DNA from: Halomonas sp. Y3 | Lineage (GTDB): Bacteria > Pseudomonadota > Gammaproteobacteria > Pseudomonadales > Halomonadaceae | Direction of reading: 5' to 3' | Assembly: GCF_024137965.1 (NCBI RefSeq) | Contig: NZ_CP099975.1 | Span: 2,170,001 to 2,234,000, forward strand | DNA length: 64,000 nt | Shown here: positions 36,853 through 45,691 of the stretch, piece after piece | Numbering within the stretch: the stretch's first letter is position 1 | Layout of the letters: each line of letters starts with the position of its first letter | Made by a program: the position numbers and the translations under genes | Notes under the pieces: model-generated | What the model saw: the letters and a program-made list of their open reading frames with translations, nothing else | Told to the model about the DNA's origin: nothing | The model's database searches: none

Positions 36853-37034
36853 GCTTTAGCCAATTTTTACATCTGCCACTGTGCTCCAGCGCGCAATGTG
36901 CGTTTCCAAACTTGCCTTTGCCAACGGTTAGCCTGCATAAAGAGAAGAAGGCTGGCGCCTGCCTGTTCTGGCACTACCCCCAGACGGCAACCCGCGCCGG
37001 CCCGGGAACCACCGCGCAAGGAAGGGGCCAGACA

Positions 37035-37838
37035 ATGTTCAACGAGATGATGCGAGCAGAGATCTGGTTGCAGGAGACCCTCGAGAGCGGTCAAAGCATC
37101 GAGGAGTTGGCGGAGCGGCTGGGTTACTCCAGCTCCCAGATCAGGCGCCGCTTCCGCCAGTGCTTCGGGTTTTCGCCGAGCGGCTATCGCGAAAACCTGC
37201 GACTCGAGAAAGCCGCCAGACTGCTGGCCTACACGCCGCACAGCATTCGCGAGGTAGCAGAGGGCTGCGGCTACACCAACCACTCCGCCTTCAGCCGCGC
37301 CTTCCAGCGCCGCTACCGGCAGAGCCCACGGGAATATCGCAACGCCCACCAGGCCAGGGGGAAGCGGCCCAGGGCCGCAGGGCTCGGGGCCGTCCCCGAT
37401 ATCCGCACCCTGGCACCCTGTACGGCCGTGGTGACACGCTGCTATGTGCCGCCGATGCAGCTGGAGCCGCCCGAGGCCTGGCCTCGGGCGCTGTGGGAGG
37501 AGGCGCCTCCCCAGGGGGTGCCGGTCGATACCGCTGCCATTGCCCTGCTCCATGACACCGCCAGCGACTGCTGCCTGCCCAAGCTGGACCTGGGCGTGCT
37601 GATCGACCCCCTACAGGCCAGCGGCCTGGCCATGCCGCCGTCGCTGCGCCTGCTGACGCTTCCCGGCACCCGCTCCGCCTGCCTGCCACTACCCGAGGTC
37701 GATGCGCTGGCAACGACCCTGGAGAGCCTGCTCGCCGCCACCCTGCCCGAACTTGGCGAGCACTACAGCGGCGACGCCATTCGACTGGTCGCCGCGGCAG
37801 ACGGCCTGCAGCTGCAGCTCCCCCTGGCCGGGTCCTAG
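37035..37838 (+). CDS. AraC-family regulator with GyrI-like effector domain
   Basis: This 267-residue protein has an N-terminal AraC/XylS DNA-binding domain with two helix-turn-helix motifs (residues about 20-45, SIEELAERLGYSSSQIRRRF; and 70-100, IREVAEGCGYTNHSAFSRAFQRRY). It is followed by a GyrI-like C-terminal domain starting near residue 120. This order (HTH first, effector domain second) is that of Rob, MmsR-like and SoxS-plus-GyrI regulators and suggests a small-molecule or drug sensor. The ATG follows AAGGGG. The target genes are not evident; the neighbouring MvaT genes point away or converge. Confidence 0.83.
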   Translation: MFNEMMRAEIWLQETLESGQSIEELAERLGYSSSQIRRRFRQCFGFSPSGYRENLRLEKAARLLAYTPHSIREVAEGCGYTNHSAFSRAFQRRYRQSPREYRNAHQARGKRPRAAGLGAVPDIRTLAPCTAVVTRCYVPPMQLEPPEAWPRALWEEAPPQGVPVDTAAIALLHDTASDCCLPKLDLGVLIDPLQASGLAMPPSLRLLTLPGTRSACLPLPEVDALATTLESLLAATLPELGEHYSGDAIRLVAAADGLQLQLPLAGS

Positions 37839-37866
37839 GCGCTGCCCGAAAATCGGCTGTAACGAC

Positions 37867-37890
37867 GACGGCGCCCCAAAGGGCGCCGTC
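37867..37890. terminator. Bidirectional terminator hairpin between the AraC-type gene and mvaT
   Basis: A 10-bp stem (GACGGCGCCC / GGGCGCCGTC) with a CAAA loop lies between two convergent genes. T-runs are poor on both sides, so its strength is uncertain. Confidence 0.5.
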
Positions 37891-37920
37891 ATGCGTTCAG
37901 CCGAGGCACTGCCCCCGCCC

Positions 37921-38298
37921 TTACTCCTCGATGCGGACCAGCCAGGACTCCACGGTGTCGGAGCCGAACTCGTCCTTCCACGCCTTCAGGGTCTTCTGGT
38001 TGCCACCGCGAGTCTCGACGACTTCGCCAGTATTGGGGTTCTTGTAGATCTTCAGCTTGCGCTTGCGGCGTGTACCGGAGGGCGCGGAAGCCGCCTTGGG
38101 CGCCGCTGCGGCCGGCTTGGGGTCCAGCAGCGCCAGCACGTCGGCGGCGCTCTTGTCGAACTCCTTCATCAGCGCCTCAAGACGCTCCTTGAACTCGAGC
38201 TCAGCCTGGAGGCGCTGATCATTCTGCAACTTTTCCATATTGGCCTGGAGTTGCTTGAGCTGCTGTTCCATCTGCATGTATTCATTGAGCAGGGACAT
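37921..38298 (-). CDS. mvaT: MvaT-type nucleoid-associated protein (xenogeneic silencer)
   Basis: This 125-residue member of the MvaT/MvaU group is the functional equivalent of H-NS in Pseudomonas and relatives. N-terminal coiled-coil (MSLLNEYMQMEQQLKQLQ to ALLDP) is followed by an Ala/Lys linker. The C-terminal DNA-binding domain is recognised by KIYKNPNTGEVVETRGGNQKTLKAW, with the RGGN loop that reads AT-rich minor grooves. The start at 38298 fits the family N terminus and has AAGGAAT upstream; a longer open frame to 38373 includes the promoter. It lies directly after rpsA, where many gammaproteobacteria have ihfB. Confidence 0.93.
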   Translation of the reverse strand: MSLLNEYMQMEQQLKQLQANMEKLQNDQRLQAELEFKERLEALMKEFDKSAADVLALLDPKPAAAAPKAASAPSGTRRKRKLKIYKNPNTGEVVETRGGNQKTLKAWKDEFGSDTVESWLVRIEE

Positions 38299-38343
38299 TG
38301 GCGTGATTCCTTCTTTCGGGATAACAAACGGGATGCGAAGAGC

Positions 38344-38373
38344 ATTATCTATCGAAAGAGTTATATCTTGCAA
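38344..38373 (-). promoter_or_regulatory. mvaT promoter
   Basis: On the minus strand TTGCAA (38373-38368), an 18-bp spacer and GATAAT (38349-38344) form a good sigma70 promoter about 50 bases before the mvaT start codon. The surrounding 240 bases are noticeably AT-richer than the rest of the window, as expected if MvaT binds its own promoter. Confidence 0.55.
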
Positions 38374-38483
38374 TAGTCTGGAGGAGACTTCTATTCACCG
38401 CAACTCGCGATCAAACTTGATTTACCCTCTAACCCCGGCGCCTCAACGCAACAAACCAAATAGTAGTGAAGAGATAACCCAAC

Positions 38484-38512
38484 AAAAAACCGCCGCCCCG
38501 AAGGGCGGCGGT
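38484..38512 (-). terminator. Rho-independent terminator of rpsA
   Basis: Read on the minus strand, a 9-10-bp stem (CCGCCGCCC / GGGCGGCGG) with a TTCG tetraloop is followed by six T. It lies 27 bases past the rpsA stop codon and separates it from mvaT. Confidence 0.9.
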
Positions 38513-38538
38513 CTTGACGCTCGGAAAGACGCTTCCGA

Positions 38539-40215
38539 TCAGTCCTGACCCATCTGCTGCTTGATCAGGTCGCCGATGGTGGTCGGACCACCGCTCTCGA
38601 CGCTCTCTTCGCGCAGCTTCTTCAGGTTCTGGCGGGTCTCGTCCTGGTCCTTGGCCTTGACGGACAGGGCGATCTGGCGGTTCTTGCGGTCGACGCCGAT
38701 GATCCGGGCCTCGACGCTGTCGCCTTCGTTCAGGACGTTGCGGGCGTCCTCGACGCGGTCGGCGCTGATCTCGGACGCCTTCAGCACGGCGACGACGTCG
38801 GTCGCCAGCTCGACCTGGGCCTGCTTGGCATCGACCTCGACCACGCGGCCGGTGACGATGGAGCCCTTGTCGTTGACCGCCAGGAACTCGGCGACCGGAT
38901 CGGTATCCAGCTGCTTGATGCCCAGGGAGATGCGCTCGCGCTCCGGATCGATGGAGAGGATCACGGCCTCGGCCTCATCGCCCTTCTTGAAGGAGCGCAC
39001 GGCCTCTTCGCCGGTCTCGGTCCAGGAGATGTCGGAGAGGTGCACCAGACCGTCGATGCCGCCTTCCAGACCGATGAAGATACCGAAGTCGGTGATCGAC
39101 TTGATGGTACCGGCAACGCGGTCGCCCTTGTTGTACTGGGCGCTGAAGGTCTCCCAGGGGTTGGCGGTGCACTGCTTGATACCCAGGGAGATACGACGAC
39201 GCTCCTCGTCGATATCCAGGACCATGACGTCCACATCGTCACCGACCTGAACCACCTTGGACGGATGGATGTTCTTGTTGGTCCAGTCCATCTCGGAGAC
39301 GTGAACCAGACCCTCGACACCCTCTTCCAGCTCGGCGAAGCAGCCGTAGTCGGTGAGGTTGGTGACGCGGGCGTGCACCTTGGTGCCTTCCGGGTAACGA
39401 TCCTTGATGTTGACCCAGGGATCCTCGCCCAGCTGCTTCAGACCCAGGGAGACGCGGTTGCGCTCGCGGTCGAACTTCAGCACCTTGACGTTGATCTCGT
39501 CGCCCACGGCCACGATCTCGCTCGGATGCTTGATGCGCTTCCAGGCCATGTCGGTGATGTGCAGCAGGCCGTCGACGCCGCCGAGGTCGACGAAGGCGCC
39601 GTAGTCGGTCAGGTTCTTGACGATACCGGTGATCTGCTGGCCTTCCTGCAGGGTAGCGAGCAGGGCCTCACGCTCGGCGCTGTTCTCGGCCTCGAGAACG
39701 GCACGACGAGAAACGACCACGTTGTTGCGCTTCGGGTCGAGCTTGATGACCTTGAAGTCGAGTTCCTTGTTCTCGAGGTGCGTGGTGTCGCGCACCGGAC
39801 GCACGTCGACCAGGGAACCCGGGAGGAAGGCACGGATGGAGTCGACATCGACGGTGAAACCGCCCTTGACCTTGCCGTTGATCACGCCCTTGACGATCTC
39901 GTCCTTCTCGAAGGCGGCTTCCAGGACCTTCCACGCCTCGGCGCGCTTGGCCTTCTCGCGAGACAGGCGGGTCTCGCCGAAACCGTCCTCGACGGCCTCC
40001 AGAGCAACGTGAACTTCATCGCCGATGGCAATGTTCAGTTCGCCGTTGTCATCGCGGAACTGGGCCGCGGGGATCTGACCTTCGGACTTCAGGCCGGCAT
40101 TGACGGTGACCCAGTCACCCTCGATGTCGACGACGGTAGCCGCGACGATGGCGCCCGGCTCCATGTTGATGTCCTGGAGAGATTGTTCAAACAGTTCAGC
40201 AAAGCTTTCGCTCAT
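38539..40215 (-). CDS. rpsA: 30S ribosomal protein S1
   Basis: This 558-residue protein has six consecutive S1 RNA-binding domains, as in E. coli S1 (557 residues). Repeats such as [41 protein letters not shown] and [21 protein letters not shown] are visible in order. S1 recruits mRNA to the ribosome. AGGAACACC precedes the ATG. The 178-base leader between cmk and rpsA may hold the S1 autoregulatory region, but no fold was worked out. Confidence 0.97.
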   Translation of the reverse strand: MSESFAELFEQSLQDINMEPGAIVAATVVDIEGDWVTVNAGLKSEGQIPAAQFRDDNGELNIAIGDEVHVALEAVEDGFGETRLSREKAKRAEAWKVLEAAFEKDEIVKGVINGKVKGGFTVDVDSIRAFLPGSLVDVRPVRDTTHLENKELDFKVIKLDPKRNNVVVSRRAVLEAENSAEREALLATLQEGQQITGIVKNLTDYGAFVDLGGVDGLLHITDMAWKRIKHPSEIVAVGDEINVKVLKFDRERNRVSLGLKQLGEDPWVNIKDRYPEGTKVHARVTNLTDYGCFAELEEGVEGLVHVSEMDWTNKNIHPSKVVQVGDDVDVMVLDIDEERRRISLGIKQCTANPWETFSAQYNKGDRVAGTIKSITDFGIFIGLEGGIDGLVHLSDISWTETGEEAVRSFKKGDEAEAVILSIDPERERISLGIKQLDTDPVAEFLAVNDKGSIVTGRVVEVDAKQAQVELATDVVAVLKASEISADRVEDARNVLNEGDSVEARIIGVDRKNRQIALSVKAKDQDETRQNLKKLREESVESGGPTTIGDLIKQQMGQD

Positions 40216-40393
40216 GGTGTTCCTACGTGATCAACGTTAGTGCGGTCATGCCGCTTCCTCCGCACCACCAGCGAGTGCGGGCCTTATTTACCATGCCCCC
40301 GGAGATGTTGGCGCTGGTTCGACCTGGCTCGGCTCTCGGCAATCGGTGCCGGGCCACGTCATCACATACTGCCGGGGACGCCGCAAGGGAGTG

Positions 40394-41101
40394 TCAGGTG
40401 GCGGGCGCCAGACCGCGTTCGGTCAGCAGCTCCGTCAGCCGATCCACCACTTCCGGTATCGTCAGGCACGTGGTGTCAAGCGTGATGGCATCATTGGCCG
40501 GCTTGAGCGGGGCCACGCTGCGCTGCATATCGCGTGCATCGCGCGCCTGAATCTCCTTGAGAAGACTCGATAGACTAGCATCCACGCCCGCCTCTCGCAA
40601 CTGACGCTGGCGGCGACGCGCCCGCTCATCGGCACTGGCGGTCAGGAAGATCTTCAACGGCGCGTCGGTGAAAACCACGGTGCCCATGTCGCGGCCGTCG
40701 GCGACCAGGCCCGGCGGCTGACGGAAGTCCCGCTGGCGGTCCAGCAGGGCGTTGCGCACCGCCGGCAGCGCCGCTACCCGGGAGGCGGCGTCGCCCACCT
40801 GTTCGGTGCGAATCACCGTGGTCGCCTCCTCGCCTTCGAGCAGGATGCGAGTCGCCTCGCGCTCGGCCACGAAGACCACGTCGAGGCGGCGAGCCACCTC
40901 GGCCACGCCGGCCTCGTCCTCCAGGGCTACGCCGTGCTTGCCGGCGGCCAGGGCCGTCAGGCGATAGAGGGCGCCCGAGTCGAGCAGCTGCCAGCCCAGG
41001 CGCTCGGCGACCAGGCGACTGATGGTGCCCTTGCCTGCCCCGCCGGGGCCGTCGATGGTCAGCACCGGCGCCTCGCGGCCAGTCTGGTGGGTATCGCTCA
41101 T
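40394..41101 (-). CDS. cmk: Cytidylate kinase
   Basis: This 235-residue enzyme phosphorylates CMP and dCMP with ATP. P-loop [11 protein letters not shown] is at residues about 17-27; the NMP-binding and lid segments are seen in [30 protein letters not shown] and in [14 protein letters not shown] C-terminal residues ([10 protein letters not shown]). The ATG overlaps the end of tyrA-aroA by 4 bases (ATGA), and rpsA follows. The cmk-rpsA pairing is conserved across gammaproteobacteria. Confidence 0.95.
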   Translation of the reverse strand: MSDTHQTGREAPVLTIDGPGGAGKGTISRLVAERLGWQLLDSGALYRLTALAAGKHGVALEDEAGVAEVARRLDVVFVAEREATRILLEGEEATTVIRTEQVGDAASRVAALPAVRNALLDRQRDFRQPPGLVADGRDMGTVVFTDAPLKIFLTASADERARRRQRQLREAGVDASLSSLLKEIQARDARDMQRSVAPLKPANDAITLDTTCLTIPEVVDRLTELLTERGLAPAT

Positions 41102-43473
41102 GCGCCCTCCTCGGCCCGCTCCTCCTCGAGAGCCATCCCGACCCGGCGCGCCAGGTCGATAAAGCCCGGGAAGGAGGTCGCCACGTTGGCGCAGTCATCG
41201 ATCACGATCTCGTCACCGGCGCGCAGGGCGGCAATGGCAAAGGACATGGCGATGCGATGATCCTCGAGGCTGTCGATGCGCCCGCCGCCGTAGTTTGGCC
41301 CCTCGGCATTGCCGCCCCCCACGATATCGATGCCGTCCGGATAGAGCCTGTGCTCGACGCCGATGGCGGCCAGGCCGTCGGCCATGGCCTGCAGGCGGTC
41401 GGACTCCTTGACCCGCAGCTCCTCGGCGCCGCGCAGGCGCGTGGTGCCCCGGGCATTGGCCGCGGCGATAAAGAGCGCCGGGAACTCGTCGATCGCCAGG
41501 GGCACCTGCTCAACCGGGATGTCGATGCCCTTGAGGGGCGCATAGCGGATATGCAGGTCCGCCACCGGCTCGCCGCCCACCTCGCGCTCGTTCTCGAGGC
41601 GCAGATCGGCCCCCATCAGCCTGAGAATATTGATCACCCCGATGCGGGTCGGGTTGATGCCGACATGCTCCAGCACCAGGTCGGCCCCAGGGGTGATCGC
41701 CGCCGCCACCAGGAAGAAGGTGGCCGAGGAGATATCCGAGGGCACATCGATGGGCGCGGCGGTGAGCCTGCCGCCGCCGGAGAGCCAGCAGGTATCGCCG
41801 TCGCGCTGGACCTCATAGCCGAAGCCGGCCAGCATGCGTTCGGTGTGGTCGCGGGTCGGCGCCGGCTCCCGCACCCGGGTCTCGCCCTCGGCGTAGAGCC
41901 CGGCCAGCAGCAGACAGGACTTCACCTGGGCGCTGGCCATGGGCATATCGTAGGTGATGCCCTTGAGCGCACGGCCGCCGTGGATGCGCAGCGGCGGGCG
42001 ACCGCCCTCGGCGGTGTCGATCACCGCGCCCATCAGGCGCAGGGGGTCGGCCACCCGCCCCATGGGACGCTTGGTCAGGGAGGTGTCGCCGGTGAGCTCG
42101 GTATCGAAGGCCTGACCGGCCAGCAGCCCGGCGAAGAGGCGCATGGCGGTGCCGGCGTTACCCACGTAGAGGGGCCCCGAGGGCGCTTTCAGGCCGTGCA
42201 TGCCCACCCCGTGGATGGTGACCCGGCCCTGGTGGGGGCCCTCGATGGCCACGCCCATCTCGCGGAAGGCCTGCAGGGTGGCCAGGCTGTCCTCCCCCTC
42301 CAGGAACCCCTTCACCTCGGTGACCCCTTCGGCCAGGGCCCCGAGCATGATGGAGCGGTGGGAGATCGACTTGTCGCCGGGCACGCGAATGCGCCCGGTC
42401 ACGCTGCCGCCGGGGCTCACCCGATAGCGCAGCTTGCCTTGCTGTTGCATCTGATATTCCGCCTGATAGCTGGTCTTGTTGAGCAGGGATTCGAAGTAGT
42501 GGCGCGCGTGGCTGGCGCGATCGAAGGTGGCAAGCATGGCGTCACCGTCGCCGCCCTCCACGGCCCGGCGCAGCCGCGCCAGGCCCGCCTCGAAGTCATC
42601 CAGGGAGGCGAGCACCGCCTCGCGGTTGGCGATGAAGATATCCCGCCACATCACCGGGTCGCTGCCGGCGATGCGCGTGAAGTCGCGAAATCCCCCCGCG
42701 GCGTAGCGGAAGATCTCCAGCCGATCGTCCTGGCGCGCCAGGGTATCCACCAGGGAGAAAGCGAGCAGGTGCGGCAGGTGGCTGGTGCGGGCCAGCACCT
42801 GATCGTGGCGCTCGACGGCCATCTCCAGCACCTCGGCACCGCTCGCCTCCCAGATCGCACGCACCCGGGCCAGGGCCACGGGGTCGGTATCCGGCTCCGG
42901 GGTGAGAATCACCTTGTGGTTGACGTAGAGCTCGGGGTTGGCCGCCGCCACACCGCTCTTCTCGGAGCCGGCGATGGGATGCCCCAGCACCAGACGGGGC
43001 GGCACCCGGCCGAAGGCCTCCAGGGCGCAGTCGCGAATGGCGGCCTTGGTGCTGCCCACGTCGGTGATCACGACATCCGGCGCGGCACGGTCCAGGTGGC
43101 GGGCCAGCTCGACCATCACGCCGCGCATGGCTAGCACCGGCACCGCCAGCACGACCATCGAGGCTCCCTCGATGACCGAGGAGAGCTCGGTGGCACCGCC
43201 ATCGATCAGGCCCATCTCCACTCCCCGAGCGATCTCGCCGGGGTACGGGTCGCAGGCGACGATCTCTTGTGCTGCCCCGAAGCCGGCGGAAGGCTCTTTA
43301 CCCGCCCCGAAGCCGGCGGCGCCCTCTTTAGCCGCCCCGAAGCCGGCGGAAGGCTCTTTACCCGCCCCGAAGCCGGCGGCCCTAAGGGCGGCGGCCAGGG
43401 AGCCGCCGATCAGCCCAAGGCCGACGATCAGGATGCGCGGCTCGGAGACCGGCCGCTTTACTGTCGACGCCAC
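41098..43473 (-). CDS. tyrA-aroA: Fused prephenate dehydrogenase / EPSP synthase
   Basis: This 791-residue bifunctional enzyme joins TyrA (residues 1 to about 330; NAD motif [29 protein letters not shown]) and AroA (about 345-791; [36 protein letters not shown]). The AroA part makes 5-enolpyruvylshikimate-3-phosphate, and the TyrA part makes 4-hydroxyphenylpyruvate. The same fusion is known in Pseudomonas relatives. Oddity: between the first helix and second strand of the NAD-binding fold (residues about 34-66) there are nearly four copies of a 10-residue repeat [20 protein letters not shown], encoded by a 30-bp DNA repeat. ATGA overlap with cmk. Confidence 0.95.
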   Translation of the reverse strand: MASTVKRPVSEPRILIVGLGLIGGSLAAALRAAGFGAGKEPSAGFGAAKEGAAGFGAGKEPSAGFGAAQEIVACDPYPGEIARGVEMGLIDGGATELSSVIEGASMVVLAVPVLAMRGVMVELARHLDRAAPDVVITDVGSTKAAIRDCALEAFGRVPPRLVLGHPIAGSEKSGVAAANPELYVNHKVILTPEPDTDPVALARVRAIWEASGAEVLEMAVERHDQVLARTSHLPHLLAFSLVDTLARQDDRLEIFRYAAGGFRDFTRIAGSDPVMWRDIFIANREAVLASLDDFEAGLARLRRAVEGGDGDAMLATFDRASHARHYFESLLNKTSYQAEYQMQQQGKLRYRVSPGGSVTGRIRVPGDKSISHRSIMLGALAEGVTEVKGFLEGEDSLATLQAFREMGVAIEGPHQGRVTIHGVGMHGLKAPSGPLYVGNAGTAMRLFAGLLAGQAFDTELTGDTSLTKRPMGRVADPLRLMGAVIDTAEGGRPPLRIHGGRALKGITYDMPMASAQVKSCLLLAGLYAEGETRVREPAPTRDHTERMLAGFGYEVQRDGDTCWLSGGGRLTAAPIDVPSDISSATFFLVAAAITPGADLVLEHVGINPTRIGVINILRLMGADLRLENEREVGGEPVADLHIRYAPLKGIDIPVEQVPLAIDEFPALFIAAANARGTTRLRGAEELRVKESDRLQAMADGLAAIGVEHRLYPDGIDIVGGGNAEGPNYGGGRIDSLEDHRIAMSFAIAALRAGDEIVIDDCANVATSFPGFIDLARRVGMALEEERAEEGA
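43274..43380. repeat. 30-bp tandem repeat inside the TyrA domain (three full units and a partial one)
   Basis: Units begin at 43274, 43304, 43334 and 43364, each starting GCCCCGAAGCCGGCGG. Units 1 and 3 are identical over all 30 bases; unit 2 differs in its last half (CGCCCTCTTTAGCC instead of AAGGCTCTTTACCC); unit 4 keeps only the first 17 bases. Because 30 is a multiple of three, the reading frame of tyrA-aroA is kept. The alternation of unit types suggests a 60-bp duplication after an initial 30-bp one. Confidence 0.95.
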
Positions 43474-43476
43474 GGC

Positions 43477-44568
43477 CTAGAGCACGCCGATCGGGTAGGA
43501 GCCCAGCACCTTCACCTCGGCGGCGCGCAGGCGCACCTCCTCCAGCACTGCGGCGACCCGGGGCTCGTCGCGGTGCCCCTTGAAGTCGATGAAGAAGACG
43601 TAGTTCCACACGCCGCTGCGCGACGGGCGCGTCTCCAGGCGGGTCATGTCGATCTGGTGGCGATGGAAGGGCTCCAGCAGGTCGTGCAGGGCGCCGGGCT
43701 GGTTGCGCATGGCCACCACGATGGAGGTCTTGTCCTCGCCGGACATGGGCACGTCCTGGTTGCCGATGATCAGGAAGCGCGTGGAGTTGTCCGGGCGATC
43801 CTCGATCTTCTCGGCCAGGCGGGTCAGGCCGTAGAGCTTGGCGGCCATGTCGCCGGCGATGGCCGCGCTGTGCCACTCGGTCTTGACCAGGCGCGCCGCC
43901 TCGGCGTTGGAGGAGACCGGCACCCGCTCCGCCTGGGGGTAGTGGGCGTCGAGCCACTTGCGGCACTGGGCGAAGGACTGGGGGTGGGAGTAGATCCGCG
44001 AGACCTTGTCCTGGCGGGTGGTCTCACTCACCAGCAGGTGGTGGTGGATGCGCAGCACCACCTCGCCGCAGATGCTCAGGCTGGAGTCCATGAAGGAGTC
44101 CAGGGTGTGGTTGATCACCCCTTCGGTGGAATTCTCCACCGGGACAACGCCGTAGTTGACGGCGCCGGCCTCCACCTCGCGGAACACCTCGTCGATGGCC
44201 GCCATGGGCAGGCTGATGGCGCTCTCGCCGAAGTGCTTGAGGGCCGCCTGCTGGGTGAAGGTGCCCTCGGGGCCCAGGTAGGCCACCTTGATGGGCTGCT
44301 CCAGGGCCAGGCAAGCGGACATGATCTCCCGGAAGAGCCGGGCGACCTCCTCGCTGTCCAGGGGACCCTTGTTGAGCGCCATGATACGCCGCAGCACCTG
44401 GGCCTCGCGCTCGGGCCGGTAGAAGACCGCATCGGCGTCCTCGGCGGTCTTGACCTGGGCCACCTGCTGGGCGCACTCGGCGCGCTCGCTGATCAGGCGC
44501 AGCAGCTCGCTGTCCAGGTTATCGATACGGTTGCGCAGCGCATCGAGATCGATGGGGGAATCGCTCAT
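43477..44568 (-). CDS. pheA: Bifunctional chorismate mutase / prephenate dehydratase (P-protein)
   Basis: This 363-residue enzyme of phenylalanine synthesis has an N-terminal AroQ chorismate mutase domain (residues 1-90; LRNRIDNLDSELLRLISERA). The prephenate dehydratase domain follows (about 95-270; YLGPEGTFTQQAA, PVENSTEGVINHTLD, and the Thr-Arg-Phe segment NSTRFL). A C-terminal ACT domain binds Phe (GALHDLLEPF...NYVFFIDFKGH). It starts 2 bases after serC and ends 3 bases before tyrA-aroA, in one operon for aromatic amino acids and serine. Confidence 0.96.
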   Translation of the reverse strand: MSDSPIDLDALRNRIDNLDSELLRLISERAECAQQVAQVKTAEDADAVFYRPEREAQVLRRIMALNKGPLDSEEVARLFREIMSACLALEQPIKVAYLGPEGTFTQQAALKHFGESAISLPMAAIDEVFREVEAGAVNYGVVPVENSTEGVINHTLDSFMDSSLSICGEVVLRIHHHLLVSETTRQDKVSRIYSHPQSFAQCRKWLDAHYPQAERVPVSSNAEAARLVKTEWHSAAIAGDMAAKLYGLTRLAEKIEDRPDNSTRFLIIGNQDVPMSGEDKTSIVVAMRNQPGALHDLLEPFHRHQIDMTRLETRPSRSGVWNYVFFIDFKGHRDEPRVAAVLEEVRLRAAEVKVLGSYPIGVL

Positions 44569-44570
44569 CC

Positions 44571-45674
44571 TCAGCCCCTTCTCTTTTCAAAGTCGCTCAT
44601 GAAGTCCACCAGCGCGTCCACGGCGGCCTCCGGCACCGCATTGTAGAGGCTGGCACGCATGCCTCCCACGCTGCGGTGGCCCTGGAGGTTGAGCAGGCCG
44701 GTCTGCTCGGCCTCCGCCAGGAAGGCCTTGTCCAGGCGGTCGTCTGCCAGCACGAAGGGGACATTCATCCGCGAGCGGTTGGCTACCGCGATGGGGTTGG
44801 CGTAGAAGTCGCTCTCGTCGATGGCGGCGTAGAGCTTGGCCGCCTTGCGGGCGTTGATCGCTTCCATGGCGGCCAGCCCGCCGACGTCCTCCTTGAGCCA
44901 CTCGAAGACCAGTCCGGCCAGGTACCAGCTGTAGGTGGCCGGCGTGTTGATCATGGAGCCCGCCTCGGCCAGGGCCTGGTAGCCGAAGAGCGACGGCATG
45001 TCGTCCCGGGCGCGGTCGAGCAGGTCGTCGCGGACGATCACCACCACCAGGCCGGCGGGGCCGATGTTCTTCTGGGCGCCGGCGTAGATGACGCCGAACC
45101 TGGAGACGTCCAGCGGAGCGGAGAGGATGGTCGAGGAAAGGTCGCAGACCAGCGGCGCCTCGCTGCCATCGGGCCGCACGGCCTCGGGAATATAATCGAA
45201 GGCCAGCCCGCCGATGGTCTCGTTGGCGGTGTAGTGCAGGTAGGCCGTGTCCTTGGCGAGCAGGATCTCCTCGGGGCGCGGCACCGCCGTGTGGCCATTG
45301 GCCTCGCTGCTGGCCGCCATATGGATATCACCGAAGAGGTGACGCGCCTCGGCAATGGCCTTCTTGCTCCAGATGCCGGTGTTCACGAAGCTGGCGCGTC
45401 CGCCGGGGCCGAGCAGGTTAAAGGGCACGGCGGCAAACTGCTGGGTGGCCCCGCCCTGGGTGAAGAGCACCTTGTAATTGGCCGGAATGGCCAGGAGCTC
45501 GCGCAGGTCCGCCTCGGCCTTCTCGGCGATGGCGACATACTCCGGCGAGCGGTGGCTCATCTCCATGACCGACAGGCCGCGGCCATGAAAATCGAGCATC
45601 TCGCGTTGCGCCCGCTCCAGCACGGCGGTGGGCAGCGCCGCCGGGCCAGCGCAGAAATTATGGTGGCGTGTCAT
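44571..45674 (-). CDS. serC: Phosphoserine aminotransferase
   Basis: This 367-residue PLP enzyme converts 3-phosphohydroxypyruvate to phosphoserine and also acts in pyridoxine synthesis. The N terminus RHHNFCAGPAALP is typical of SerC. The PLP lysine lies in YAGAQKNIGPAGL near residue 200, and the C-terminal GHRSVGGMRASLYNA is conserved. Start chosen at 45674, after AAGGAAGAC; an in-frame TTG at 45695 overlaps the gyrA end and would add seven residues. Confidence 0.96.
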   Translation of the reverse strand: MTRHHNFCAGPAALPTAVLERAQREMLDFHGRGLSVMEMSHRSPEYVAIAEKAEADLRELLAIPANYKVLFTQGGATQQFAAVPFNLLGPGGRASFVNTGIWSKKAIAEARHLFGDIHMAASSEANGHTAVPRPEEILLAKDTAYLHYTANETIGGLAFDYIPEAVRPDGSEAPLVCDLSSTILSAPLDVSRFGVIYAGAQKNIGPAGLVVVIVRDDLLDRARDDMPSLFGYQALAEAGSMINTPATYSWYLAGLVFEWLKEDVGGLAAMEAINARKAAKLYAAIDESDFYANPIAVANRSRMNVPFVLADDRLDKAFLAEAEQTGLLNLQGHRSVGGMRASLYNAVPEAAVDALVDFMSDFEKRRG

Positions 45675-45691
45675 CGGTGTTGTCTTCCTTT

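Noticed and set aside
36795..37034. N-terminal extension of the AraC-type regulator
   Set aside because: The extra 80 codons cross the promoter of the short MvaT-like gene and have no family similarity; the ATG at 37035 has a ribosome site and begins the DNA-binding domain.
43274..43380. Evenly spaced repeats that could suggest a CRISPR array
   Set aside because: The 30-bp units are directly adjacent with no unique spacers, and they are inside the tyrA-aroA reading frame. It is a tandem repeat.
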